In this document: positions 1 through 7,391 of the stretch, in pieces
Layout of the letters: each line of letters opens with the position of its first letter
Position numbering within the stretch: position 1 is the first letter of the stretch
Assembly (NCBI GenBank): GCA_964581165.1
Contig: CAZOMM010000033.1
Coordinates: forward strand, 1-21,981
DNA length: 21,981 nucleotides
Origin: CAZPAN01 sp964581165
GTDB lineage: Bacteria; Actinomycetota; Coriobacteriia; Coriobacteriales; CADBOM01
Reading direction: 5' to 3'
Translations under genes and position numbers: made by a program
The notes under the pieces: model-generated
What the model saw: the letters and a program-made list of their open reading frames with translations, nothing else
Told to the model about the DNA's origin: nothing
Database searches by the model: none

Positions 1-300
1 CAATTGTGGCATGGGGCTAAATCACGCGGAAGACGCGGTGGTTTTGTCGCTTACGGCTCATTGGTTTGTGCCTTTTTTAATGGAGGACCTCCGGTTAGCT
101 CCTATGCCGATGTGATGTCTTCTGACACCTCTTTATTTGCGGATTTCTTCAATCAGATGTTAGATCGAGGTGTTTATCTAGCTCCATCGCAGTTTGAGGC
201 CATGTTTGTTGGAGCTGCTCATGATGATCAAGCGATTGAGCGCACCATAAAGGCCGCCCAAGATGCCAAAGATGCCATCAAATACCCTAGACAAGCTTAG
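1..300 (+). CDS. hemL: Glutamate-1-semialdehyde 2,1-aminomutase, C-terminal end (partial)
   Basis: The open frame enters from the left edge and ends with TAG at 298-300, so only about the last 99 residues are present. The piece matches the HemL C-terminus: a PVSSYADV stretch, then SDTSLFADFFNQMLDRGVYL, APSQFEAMFVGAAH, and a final helix resembling IERTIKAAQDA. HemL is the PLP enzyme that turns glutamate-1-semialdehyde into 5-aminolevulinate in the C5 route to haem and other tetrapyrroles. The PLP lysine and the start lie outside the window. The TTG at position 4 is an internal leucine, not the start. The gene converges on arsM, with a hairpin in the 125-bp gap. Confidence 0.85.
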   Translation, partial: QLWHGAKSRGRRGGFVAYGSLVCAFFNGGPPVSSYADVMSSDTSLFADFFNQMLDRGVYLAPSQFEAMFVGAAHDDQAIERTIKAAQDAKDAIKYPRQA

Positions 301-319
301 AAAACGTACGGAAATGACA

Positions 320-349
320 CGCGGGGCACCATGTGTATGATGCCCCGCG
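320..349. terminator. GC-rich hairpin between convergent hemL and arsM
   Basis: A perfect 9-bp stem (CGCGGGGCA at 320-328 pairs with TGCCCCGCG at 341-349) encloses a 12-nt loop. It starts 20 bp after the hemL stop and could stop transcription from either side. No T-run follows on either strand, so it is a weak or Rho-assisted terminator, or an RNA-stabilising hairpin. Confidence 0.5.
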
Positions 350-400
350 CCAGTAGCGTGGTGTGCCGAATTTATGTCCTTTGCCCTAGGCTTAAATCGC

Positions 401-432
401 GCTTAGCACTTAGCAGGCTTAGTACTTAGCAG
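401..432. repeat. Two 16-bp direct repeats spanning the arsM stop
   Basis: The 16-mers at 401-416 (GCTTAGCACTTAGCAG) and 417-432 (GCTTAGTACTTAGCAG) differ at one base. Read on the minus strand, the copy at 417-432 contains the arsM stop (TAA at 428-426) and the second lies just downstream. Each unit has an internal CTTAG repeat (at 402, 409, 418 and 425). Confidence 0.8.
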
Positions 433-1487
433 CATCCTCCCGACGATGAATCCGCAGATCCACAGCACGATGCATCAGGAGCATTGCCACAACCCTCGTA
501 AGCGCCAAAGTGCTGAGAACGATCACCAAAGATCTCAAAGTACTTACCAAAGCGTGTGTCTTGTACATAGGTGCAGGAATTTCCGCAAACATCAAGACGA
601 AGATCTTTATAGAAGCGATGATGGTCGTCTAGATCAAAGTAGTTCTCGCAACCAAGAATGCCACCACGATAGATTGCAGTCTGGCCGTACTCTTCGCAAA
701 TATCTTCGACTGTATCTGGGAGTTTGAAAGCCCTGATGGTGCGAGATGAATATTGGATGTTGCCAATAAGAGCTTCAATTTCTGGGTTATCCACATTTGC
801 TGCGCTGCTTGTCATATAGCGGAAGTCTGCCCATCCACACTTGGTCATGAGTCGGCGGAAATCTTCGATATACATTGCTCCACCAAGACACTCGCTTACC
901 AAAAGAGAATTGTTATTAATCTCTTCTGGTACACGCCTATCTGCAAAGATGTCACTAAAGTACAGCTCGCCACCGATTTTTAGAACTCGCCAAATCTCGG
1001 AAAAGACTGTCTCTTTGTCGGGAGACAGATTCAAAACACAATTTGAGATCACAACATCAATAGAAGCATCTTCGATTCCTATCTCATCTAGTGCCTCGAT
1101 ATAGCCTTTCTTAAAGGTGACGTTGTCATATCCCCACTTATTAGCCATTTCTTCGTGATACTTTTCGGCAACAGCAAGCTGTTCGTCGCTCATGTCTACA
1201 CCGATGACCTTGCCATCAGGGCCAACAAGCTTAGACGCTAGATAGACATCTCTACCAGTGCCACAGCCCAAATCTAAAACTGTGCACCCCTCAAGTGCTG
1301 GAGGTAGAGGTGATCCACAGCCATAAAAACGACTAGTGACTTCCTCTGGGATCTCCTGTAGTACATCTCTCAGATAAACAGGCAGGCTCTCTTCGCCGCA
1401 TGCGCAGATGCTTGTTGCCATATTGCCATGCTCAACAGTGGTGATCCTCTCGTAATACTCTTTGATTTCTTCTCTAGAGATACTCAT
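426..1487 (-). CDS. arsM: Arsenite S-adenosylmethionine methyltransferase
   Basis: This 353-residue enzyme would methylate trivalent arsenic using S-adenosylmethionine in the cytoplasm. The SAM-binding motif DLGCGTGRD is at residues 72-80, with the acidic residue ending strand 2 in VIGVDMS near 98. The family's arsenic-binding cysteines are in place: Cys57 in YGCGSPLPP, Cys150 in ISNCVLNLSPDK and Cys200 in SECLGGAMY, with a further Cys28/Cys30 pair near the N-terminus. The C-terminus ends in cysteine-rich tail CCGSADSSSGGCC, as in many bacterial ArsM proteins. The ATG at 1487 has AGAAAGG about 8 nt upstream. An aquaglyceroporin gene lies upstream on the same strand, 113 bp away, with a hairpin between them. 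No arsR, arsC or arsB is visible here. Confidence 0.92.
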   Translation of the reverse strand: MSISREEIKEYYERITTVEHGNMATSICACGEESLPVYLRDVLQEIPEEVTSRFYGCGSPLPPALEGCTVLDLGCGTGRDVYLASKLVGPDGKVIGVDMSDEQLAVAEKYHEEMANKWGYDNVTFKKGYIEALDEIGIEDASIDVVISNCVLNLSPDKETVFSEIWRVLKIGGELYFSDIFADRRVPEEINNNSLLVSECLGGAMYIEDFRRLMTKCGWADFRYMTSSAANVDNPEIEALIGNIQYSSRTIRAFKLPDTVEDICEEYGQTAIYRGGILGCENYFDLDDHHRFYKDLRLDVCGNSCTYVQDTRFGKYFEIFGDRSQHFGAYEGCGNAPDASCCGSADSSSGGCC

Positions 1488-1521
1488 AAAAATAACCTTT
1501 CTATACTGTTAATACGATCTA

Positions 1522-1567
1522 CTAAAACAAAGGCGGTAAAGCTTTAATGCTGCTTTGCACTGCCTTT
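1522..1567 (-). terminator. Imperfect hairpin between aquaporin and arsM genes
   Basis: Arms at 1529-1542 (AAAGGCGGTAAAGC) and about 1552-1567 pair with small bulges. On the minus strand the hairpin is followed by TGTTTT. This could partly terminate aquaporin transcripts and set a lower arsM level, or allow separate expression of arsM. Confidence 0.4.
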
Positions 1568-1600
1568 TATGGGCCAAAACGACAGCTATTGATTACTGAA

Positions 1601-2467
1601 TTAGGATATTTTTTCTAGGCTTTCCTCAATTTCAAGAATCTTTTTTTGTGGGGGACAGCCGCAGTCCTCGTCAAGTGCTGCACCGCGCCTATGCATTGGG
1701 CAAAGAACATAGTTGTAGACCAGTGATGCCAAGATTCCACCGACGAGTGGGCCGATAATGTAGACCATACATGTCTCTAGGGCATTTGTTCCAAATGCAA
1801 CCGAGCCCCATCCAACAAGGCATGCCCAAATTCTAGGCATCATGTCGCGGGCAGGATTTAAGCCAGCATCTGTTAATGGTCCAACCACATTGATAATGAT
1901 GGTGACTGTGAGACCTATGAACAAAGGAGCTAGTGCACGGGGTGCCCGGCCAATGTTTTCGGAACTGGTGATAGAAAAAATAACCAGCACTAGGATGAAT
2001 ACTCCAATGCCCTCAGCAAAGGTGGCTGTAAGCGGGCTAACAACTGCATCGGAGTTGTTAGGGTAAAGCTCAATCCAAATACTTGCAGCAGAGCCAACTT
2101 CTGCGCTAGCCATTGTCGTACCCGTGCTGCTTAGATTGGCCGCAACGCTATCACCAAAAAGCAACCATAATGCAGCAGCTGCGATAAATGCCCCGCAGCA
2201 CTGACCTATCAGATAGATGGGAAGCTCTTTCCATTTCATGCGTTGTCCTACACACATGGCTAAAGAAACTGCCGGGTTAAAATGCGCTGCGGATAAATTT
2301 CGCGTAATAAAGATGGCAATTGCTATTGCAAAACCCCACACAAGACCAACTTGTCCAGGCCCTGTGAGCGATCCATAAAGGGTTGCAATAGCAACAGCTC
2401 CTATTCCGCAAAAACACATTAAAAAAGTGCCGATAAGCTCACCGGCAAAACTCTTTGCAGTATCCAT
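1601..2467 (-). CDS. MIP-family aquaglyceroporin (GlpF-like), probable arsenic-linked channel
   Basis: This 288-residue membrane channel has both family signature loops: HFNPAV (NPA at residues 64-66) and GLNPARD (NPA at 204-206). The Arg-Asp after the second NPA is typical of the glycerol-conducting GlpF branch. Six hydrophobic spans are visible. The family moves small neutral solutes, and undissociated arsenite is a known substrate; the aqpS gene of the Sinorhizobium ars operon is a precedent. The tail contains EDCGCPPQ, an unusual Cys-x-Cys near the C-terminus that could bind a metalloid (inference). The ATG at 2467 is preceded by AGGAAGGG. It probably shares a unit with downstream arsM. 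A plain glycerol facilitator is the alternative, but no glpK or glpD is nearby. Confidence 0.85.
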   Translation of the reverse strand: MDTAKSFAGELIGTFLMCFCGIGAVAIATLYGSLTGPGQVGLVWGFAIAIAIFITRNLSAAHFNPAVSLAMCVGQRMKWKELPIYLIGQCCGAFIAAAALWLLFGDSVAANLSSTGTTMASAEVGSAASIWIELYPNNSDAVVSPLTATFAEGIGVFILVLVIFSITSSENIGRAPRALAPLFIGLTVTIIINVVGPLTDAGLNPARDMMPRIWACLVGWGSVAFGTNALETCMVYIIGPLVGGILASLVYNYVLCPMHRRGAALDEDCGCPPQKKILEIEESLEKIS

Positions 2468-2526
2468 ACATACCCTTCCTACTTTTGAAACCTGAGCTGT
2501 CGTTTGTTGAACCCATAGAATCGAAC

Positions 2527-2582
2527 CTCAAATAGCGGTCAAATAGCGCTATTCTGAAATAATAGATCAGGTCAAATATTTG
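2527..2582 (-). promoter_or_regulatory. Candidate operator/promoter of the aquaporin-arsM unit
   Basis: Two tandem 11-mers, CTCAAATAGCG (2527-2537) and GTCAAATAGCG (2538-2548), are followed by a third partial copy, GTCAAATATTTG, at 2571. The perfect 12-bp palindrome AATAGCGCTATT covers 2542-2553. On the minus strand these give repeated ATTTGACC or ATTTGAGG elements. TTGACC followed 17 nt later by TCTATG is a possible -35/-10 pair. The arrangement suggests a repressor site, but no ArsR gene is in the window. Confidence 0.45.
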
Positions 2583-2778
2583 CGGTTGGATAAGTATATC
2601 TAAAAATCCTATTTGTTTTAGGGAGCAAACTGTTGGGTGCCCATCGCGAGTGAAATCTGAAAGAGATAAGATTTGATGTCGCTTATCTGATACCCTTTAT
2701 TTGAGGCCCCCTATGGATAGAATTAGTATTTGGGGCAACTTTTTATGCTTGGGGTAACTTCTCAAACTAAGCTCCGGA

Positions 2779-2818
2779 GAGGCGGCCAAAGGGGTGCGAA
2801 GAGGCGGCCGAAGGGGCG
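2779..2818. repeat. 22-bp GC-rich tandem repeat
   Basis: GAGGCGGCCAAAGGGG starts at 2779 and GAGGCGGCCGAAGGGG at 2801, a period of 22 bp. It is conspicuously G-rich against AT-rich surroundings. Confidence 0.75.
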
Positions 2819-2892
2819 TTATGTGTAGAAAGTTACGAATTAGTACCTGGGGACTGTCACGAAGGGCTGTCGAGGGGTTTCACATCTTCTTG

Positions 2893-2898
2893 TATAAC
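2893..2898 (+). promoter_or_regulatory. Possible -10 box for the XRE gene
   Basis: TATAAC stands 110 bp upstream of the chosen XRE start. The hexamer 17 bp upstream (TCGAGG at 2870-2875) is a poor -35, so this is tentative. Confidence 0.25.
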
Positions 2899-3008
2899 GC
2901 GCTAACGTGATCTCTGGCCAAGACACAGCATTTGGATATTACACTTGTATAGGACTATTCAAGCCTATTAGCAACTGCACTGCATCCCACCGAATGGAGA
3001 GTGAGCCG

Positions 3009-3362
3009 ATGAGCGATCTTGCGATTGCGCTCGGAAAGAGAATCAAGAGCCTGAGATTGAGCGCGGGTATGACCCAGGAGCAGGTGGCTAAAAAGTCAGG
3101 ACTTCACTGCACTTATATTGGACAAATAGAGCGTGGTGAAAAGAATATAACCGTAGAGTCGCTCGGTAAGGTGCTGCGGGCAATCGGAGTTAACTTTACC
3201 GAGCTATTTGATTGTCTGGAAGATTTTGGTGACCCTGCTCGCAGCATCCCTAGGGAATGTTACGAAATGATTCTGCGACGATCGCGCGAAGAACAAGAAG
3301 CCATTCACGACATCATATACATGGTGATTGACATGGCGGATAGCAGTAATCCAAAAGACTGA
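3009..3362 (+). CDS. Small XRE-family (Cro/C1-type HTH) transcriptional regulator
   Basis: This 117-residue protein begins with a helix-turn-helix at about residues 8-62 (LGKRIKSLRLSAGMTQEQVA, SGLHCTYIGQIERGEKNITV), followed by a short charged C-terminal helix. The recognition helix with YIGQIERGEKN is typical of the HTH_3 family. I chose ATG 3009 because GGAG sits at 2996-2999, 9 nt upstream. The frame is open further back to an ATG at 2907, but the extra 34 residues do not resemble the family. The antiporter gene follows after 57 bp on the same strand, so it may be co-transcribed. Its target is unknown; the antiporter and the divergent aquaporin-arsM unit are the natural candidates. Confidence 0.85.
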   Translation: MSDLAIALGKRIKSLRLSAGMTQEQVAKKSGLHCTYIGQIERGEKNITVESLGKVLRAIGVNFTELFDCLEDFGDPARSIPRECYEMILRRSREEQEAIHDIIYMVIDMADSSNPKD

Positions 3363-3419
3363 TTACCAACAAGCCCATCAGATTAATTGAACGTATACAC
3401 ATAAGTCTGGAGTAAATAA

Positions 3420-5531
3420 TTGGAGACCTTTGAGATCATCCTGGCCATGGGAGGAGCAGTACTTCTCTCGTCAATTCTTGACCAGATCCTACCGAGGATC
3501 TCACCGCCTTTGATACAAATTGCGCTGGGGGTATGCCTGGCGTTTTTGTTTGGATCACATGCGGATATGACGCTGGACCCGGAACTCTTCTTGGTGCTAT
3601 TTATTGCTCCTTTGCTATTTAACGACGCACGAAACGCCAACAAGGTTAGATTGTGGCAAAACAAGGGCAGAATATTGTCGCTGGCCATTGGTCTTGTGGT
3701 TGCCATGGTCTTTATAGTGGGATTTGCTGTTAACGCAATAGTGCCTTCAATCCCGCTTGCCTGTGCTTTTATGTTGGGTGCAGCACTTGGCCCTACCGAT
3801 GCCGTGGCAGTAGAGTCTCTATCTCGCTCATGTAAGCTAGAACCTAGGCAGCATGCTGTATTGCAAGGAGAATCTCTTATCAACGACGCGTCAGGTGTTG
3901 TCTCTTTTCAATTTGCTGTGGCGGCAGCTGTAACTGGAACTTTTTCACTGGTGAATGCCACTATTGAATTTCTGATAAGTTTTATAGGTGGTCTTGCTCT
4001 GGGCTTGATAATTGCCCTGCTTGCCTACTATATCCGTCAGAAAGCCAATGGGTATGGATTAGATTCGACCACCTTCCATGTTCTTCTGGATATTTTGCTC
4101 CCATTCTGCACTTTCATAATTGCTGAGACGGTTGGTGTAAGTGGAATTCTTGCCGCAGTAGCAGCTGGTTTTCTTACCGGAATCCTAGGTGATAGGGTTA
4201 TCGGCCCCAACAGCGCAAGACTAGGCATTGTTACATCAAACGTTTGGCAGATGTTCGCCTTTGCCCTAAATGGTTTTGTGTTCGTTTTGCTTGGGATGCA
4301 GTTGCCCAATGTTATGGAAATTGACCCTTCTATCGGCAGTTGGCTACTAATTGGATATGTGCTTGCGATAACGTTGATCATTACTTTGATTCGTTTTATC
4401 TGGGTTGTAGTCATGAACATCTACAGTATGCTCAAAAGTCGCAAACGCAAAGCTAAAGCTGCTCAAGGAGATCAGGAACCTGCTGCCGAAACTGGTCCAG
4501 ATGCACCTCCATCGGGAGCAAGGGGATTTTTCAAATCCACCTTTATTACAACAATTGGTGGTCCAAAGGGCGCAATTACACTTTCGGTAATAATGTCCAT
4601 GCCAATAGCACTTGCCGATGGTGCAGCCTTTCCTCAACGAGATCTAATCATCTTTTTGGCATCGGGAACCATTATTTGCACACTGCTTTTAACCAATTTT
4701 ATCTTGCCAATACTGGCACCAATCCCCAAGGAACAGAGCAGCGAATACCCAGAAAGCGACGAGAAGATTGCCAAAATCAAGATCGATATTTTGAGAAGAG
4801 TTATTGCAGAGCTCGAGGCAGGACGTACGCCCGAAAATGAGGACGCAACTCGTTCTGTTATCGCAGCTTATTCCACCAGAATGAGACGCATCCGATCTGA
4901 GTCTGACCTCGACATTACAGACATAGTTAATCTACGAAGTGAGATCCTTACCCTTCAATGGAACAGAATAGTTGAGCTTTACGAAAAGAAAGAAGTCGAC
5001 AGGATGGAAGCCGCTGAGTGCATCTTGCGTATCGCAAGATCTCAAAGCATGTTACACAGAGGCGGTTATAGAAGGCTCATTCTCACTGGCTTAAAACATC
5101 CAATCACTATGCTTAGAGCATTAATTCATAATCTTGTAAAGATTTTTAGGATCTTTACAGGAAAACCCCCTGCGCCAGAAAGTATGGAGCTGCGAAAAGA
5201 AATTGAAAGGATAGCAATAGCTAGACTGCAAAAGATCATTGAGGAGTCTCATTCAGACGAACATCGAGCCTCGCCTGCCAAGATCCGTGCTGCTAGAGAT
5301 CAGCTACTTGCTCACAAGAATGCACTCAGAACTCTGGAAAAAATTTCGAAGACACCGGCGCTTATTTCAACCGGAAGTGCTCGCGTTCGCGAAATGCAAC
5401 GGAGCGCATACTATATTGAACTCGATGAGATCTCTCAGTTTGCACAAGAAGAAAAGATTTCGAGAAGTGCTGCCAAGCATCTAAGAGAAAACGTGTTTAT
5501 GATGCTCGTTGAGCTTGAGGGTGAGTTGTAA
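3420..5531 (+). CDS. CPA1-family Na+/H+ (cation/proton) antiporter with long cytosolic tail
   Basis: This 703-residue protein has a membrane exchanger domain at about residues 1-430 and a roughly 270-residue soluble tail. Signature stretches are FIAPLLFNDARN (61-72), LGPTDAVAVESL (about 123-134) and GESLINDASGVV (150-161). The acidic ND pair at 155-156 is in the position used for cation/proton exchange in NhaP/NHE proteins. A charged insert (about 340-365) splits the last membrane helices. The tail is helical and rich in Glu/Arg/Lys, likely regulatory, and matches no motif I recognise. The start is TTG at 3420, supported by GGAG at 3409-3412. Roles in sodium or pH homeostasis are inferred from family. 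The 3' end is the first copy of a repeat that continues downstream. Confidence 0.88.
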   Translation: METFEIILAMGGAVLLSSILDQILPRISPPLIQIALGVCLAFLFGSHADMTLDPELFLVLFIAPLLFNDARNANKVRLWQNKGRILSLAIGLVVAMVFIVGFAVNAIVPSIPLACAFMLGAALGPTDAVAVESLSRSCKLEPRQHAVLQGESLINDASGVVSFQFAVAAAVTGTFSLVNATIEFLISFIGGLALGLIIALLAYYIRQKANGYGLDSTTFHVLLDILLPFCTFIIAETVGVSGILAAVAAGFLTGILGDRVIGPNSARLGIVTSNVWQMFAFALNGFVFVLLGMQLPNVMEIDPSIGSWLLIGYVLAITLIITLIRFIWVVVMNIYSMLKSRKRKAKAAQGDQEPAAETGPDAPPSGARGFFKSTFITTIGGPKGAITLSVIMSMPIALADGAAFPQRDLIIFLASGTIICTLLLTNFILPILAPIPKEQSSEYPESDEKIAKIKIDILRRVIAELEAGRTPENEDATRSVIAAYSTRMRRIRSESDLDITDIVNLRSEILTLQWNRIVELYEKKEVDRMEAAECILRIARSQSMLHRGGYRRLILTGLKHPITMLRALIHNLVKIFRIFTGKPPAPESMELRKEIERIAIARLQKIIEESHSDEHRASPAKIRAARDQLLAHKNALRTLEKISKTPALISTGSARVREMQRSAYYIELDEISQFAQEEKISRSAAKHLRENVFMMLVELEGEL

Positions 5532-5656
5532 GCACAAACTGTCATAGACTCTCGGTATGTAGGCGCATGTCGTAGACCCTTGAGTCTGAGGGTGAGTTGT
5601 AGGTGCAAACTAAGCAGTGGACTCTTGAGCTCCAAGGTGAGTTGCAGAGGCAAACT
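5509..5656. repeat. Three 32-bp degenerate repeats starting in the antiporter 3' end
   Basis: Copies lie at 5509-5540, 5580-5611 and 5625-5656. Each begins TTGAG and ends with GTGAGTTG(T/C)A-n4-CAAACT. The first copy encodes the last residues and TAA stop of the antiporter. The other two are non-coding. Partial flanking similarity (GTAGACCCT, GTGGACTCT, GTAGAATCT) shows that the duplicated block was longer than the core. Confidence 0.8.
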
Positions 5657-5709
5657 GGGCAGTAGAATCTCATCGTATCGACTCCTCATCAGCTCTAAAC
5701 TCGAGCTGA

Positions 5710-5725
5710 GCTAGCCTAGGCTAGC
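5710..5725. promoter_or_regulatory. Perfect 16-bp palindrome upstream of murA
   Basis: GCTAGCCTAGGCTAGC is a perfect palindrome 29 bp before the murA ATG and just before its ribosome site (AAGGAGGT near 5740). It has no loop, so protein binding is more likely than a transcript hairpin. It could be an operator; no binding protein is implied by the sequence. Confidence 0.4.
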
Positions 5726-5754
5726 AGTTCATTCTGAAAAAGGAGGTAAGTTTT

Positions 5755-7038
5755 ATGCCATCAGATATAGAAGAAGTTATTGAAGTTGAGGGCGGCTACC
5801 CAATTGCAGGTAGTGTACAAGTAGCAGGTGCCAAGAACTCTGTTTTAAAGCTCATGGCTGCCTCTATTATGGTTCCAGGTAGCTATCAGCTCGATAATGT
5901 ACCGAATATATCTGACGTAGAGGTGATGTCTGAAGTCCTAGAGACTTTGGGTGCAAGCACCAAGCATGCTGGCCATTCATTTCAGATAGACACAAACGCC
6001 GTCGACTCATACGAGACTCCCTATAATCTTGTGGCAAAGATGAGAGCTTCGATCTCTGTTTTGGGGCCTCTTATCTCTCGTTTTAGGCGAGCCAAGGTTG
6101 CTATGCCTGGAGGGTGTCAAATTGGTGCTCGTAAACTGGATATGCACATAGCAGCCCTCGAAGCGCTGGGTGTGGAATTTGACTCTGCTCATGGTTATAT
6201 CAATGCCACAGTTCCAGGCGAACTTCATGGAGCCGAGATTACACTCGACTTTCCATCTGTTGGAGCTACGGAAAATTTAATGATGGCTGCAGTTACCGCA
6301 AATGGAACTACAGTCATAGAAAACGCAGCTCGCGAACCCGAGATTTGTGATTTAGCCAATTTTTTAAGCAGCATGGGAGCCCAGATTAAAGGCAGTGGAA
6401 CTCCAGTAATTGAGATAAAAGGTACGTCTGAGCTTTATCCAATTGATGAGCCACATAGGGTTATCGGAGACAGAATTGAGGCCGGAACCTTTCTTGCAGC
6501 AGGTGCTTTGGGCAAAGGACCCCTTACTGTTAGTGGTGTTGATCCCGATAATCTCGGACGAGCCATGGCTGTGCTCACAAAGATGGGCATCGATGTGGAG
6601 CATACCCAAGACAGCATTACAGTAAAACGTACTGATGTGATAAGGCAGTGCGATATTCAAACTCTTCCGCACCCAGGTTTTCCCACAGATTTACAGGCTC
6701 AGTTTATGGTCTTGGCCACTATAGCCAAGGGCCGTTCGGTGATTACAGAAAATGTGTTTGATAATCGTTTTATGTTTGCTTCTGAAATTACACGAATGGG
6801 AGCCGATGTTCGTGTGGATGGGCATCATGCGATCATAGAAGGAGTCGAGCAGCTTTCGGGAGCTCCTGTGCAGTCAAGCGATTTGCGAGGAGGAGCAGCA
6901 TTGGTTTTGGCTGGCTTAGTCGCCGATGGACAGACTGTGGTGTCTCGGATTGAGCATATAGATAGAGGTTATGAAAACTTTGTTGACAAGCTGGCCTCGA
7001 TTGGTGCTCACATAAAAAGGACAGTGGTAAGTTCTTAA
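5755..7038 (+). CDS. murA: UDP-N-acetylglucosamine 1-carboxyvinyltransferase
   Basis: MurA catalyses the first committed step of peptidoglycan precursor synthesis, adding enolpyruvate from PEP to UDP-GlcNAc in the cytoplasm. The 427 residues fit the family length. Lys27-Asn28 in AGAKNSVLK and the active-site Cys121 in MPGGCQIGARKLD are present. The latter predicts sensitivity to fosfomycin at target level, unlike Asp-type enzymes. The catalytic Asp312 lies in FPTDLQAQ and Arg378 in SDLRGGAALV. ATG 5755 has a strong AAGGAGGT site 8-10 nt upstream. The LCP gene, also cell-wall related, follows after about 350 bp. Short 15-bp repeats begin at its stop codon. Confidence 0.96.
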   Translation: MPSDIEEVIEVEGGYPIAGSVQVAGAKNSVLKLMAASIMVPGSYQLDNVPNISDVEVMSEVLETLGASTKHAGHSFQIDTNAVDSYETPYNLVAKMRASISVLGPLISRFRRAKVAMPGGCQIGARKLDMHIAALEALGVEFDSAHGYINATVPGELHGAEITLDFPSVGATENLMMAAVTANGTTVIENAAREPEICDLANFLSSMGAQIKGSGTPVIEIKGTSELYPIDEPHRVIGDRIEAGTFLAAGALGKGPLTVSGVDPDNLGRAMAVLTKMGIDVEHTQDSITVKRTDVIRQCDIQTLPHPGFPTDLQAQFMVLATIAKGRSVITENVFDNRFMFASEITRMGADVRVDGHHAIIEGVEQLSGAPVQSSDLRGGAALVLAGLVADGQTVVSRIEHIDRGYENFVDKLASIGAHIKRTVVSS

Positions 7039-7078
7039 TACGCGGATCCTTAATACGCGAGTTCTTGACGCAATCGAT
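7034..7078. repeat. 15-bp repeats (about three) beginning at the murA stop
   Basis: CTTAATACGCG occurs at 7034-7044 and again at 7049-7059. A degraded copy, CTTGACGC, follows at 7064, keeping a 15-bp period. The TAA of the first copy (7036-7038) is the murA stop. Confidence 0.7.
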
Positions 7079-7106
7079 CTAAGAGCTTGGTGGCTGCCTA
7101 TGATGT

Positions 7107-7361
7107 TTGATGGTGGTTGATAGTGGTTGCTGGCTAATTCGATCTTGGTTGTGGTTGTATCGAAGCTGTGGGCGGTCTTTTGCTTCGTTTATTTGTGCAT
7201 TTATAGTGTATCTAGCATTAGGCTTAGATTTATCGGTTAATCTAAGAGGATATGTTTGGCCCCAAGTGGCCAGTATCTCTGAAATCGAACATGTAACGGT
7301 CGCGGCCCCCAGTGTCTTAGAGAGGCACAATTTAGAAATGGTGGGGATTGTTAGGATGTGA
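7107..7361 (+). CDS. Possible small membrane protein between murA and the LCP gene
   Basis: An 84-codon frame could start at TTG 7107 or ATG 7110. It encodes one hydrophobic stretch (about residues 25-40, SFASFICAFIVYLALGLDL) followed by a polar tail ending VLERHNLEMVGIVRM. The second half reads like coding sequence, and the frame stops about 30 bp before the LCP start, as a small operon gene would. Against it: no good ribosome site and an odd Trp/Arg-rich N-terminus. It matches no family I recognise and may be a gene remnant. Confidence 0.25.
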   Translation: MMVVDSGCWLIRSWLWLYRSCGRSFASFICAFIVYLALGLDLSVNLRGYVWPQVASISEIEHVTVAAPSVLERHNLEMVGIVRM

Positions 7362-7391
7362 GCGGGCTGCGAAACGACACGTGAGGTGATG

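Larger units (their letters stand above)
2468..3008. other. Gene-free spacer with several short degenerate repeats
   Basis: No convincing gene is seen between the divergent aquaporin and XRE genes. Besides the candidate operator near 2527-2582, the spacer holds TTGGGGCAACTT (2730-2741) and TTGGGGTAACTT (2749-2760). It also holds a GC-rich tandem pair at 2779-2818. GAATTAGTA occurs twice (near 2720 and 2837), each time followed by a (T/C)TGGGG element. Such text may be eroded mobile-element or REP-like sequence. Confidence 0.5.

Noticed and set aside
3383..3883. 166-codon minus-strand frame
   Set aside because: It lies antisense to the first membrane helices of the antiporter, which has strong family motifs; no ribosome site and no recognisable protein.
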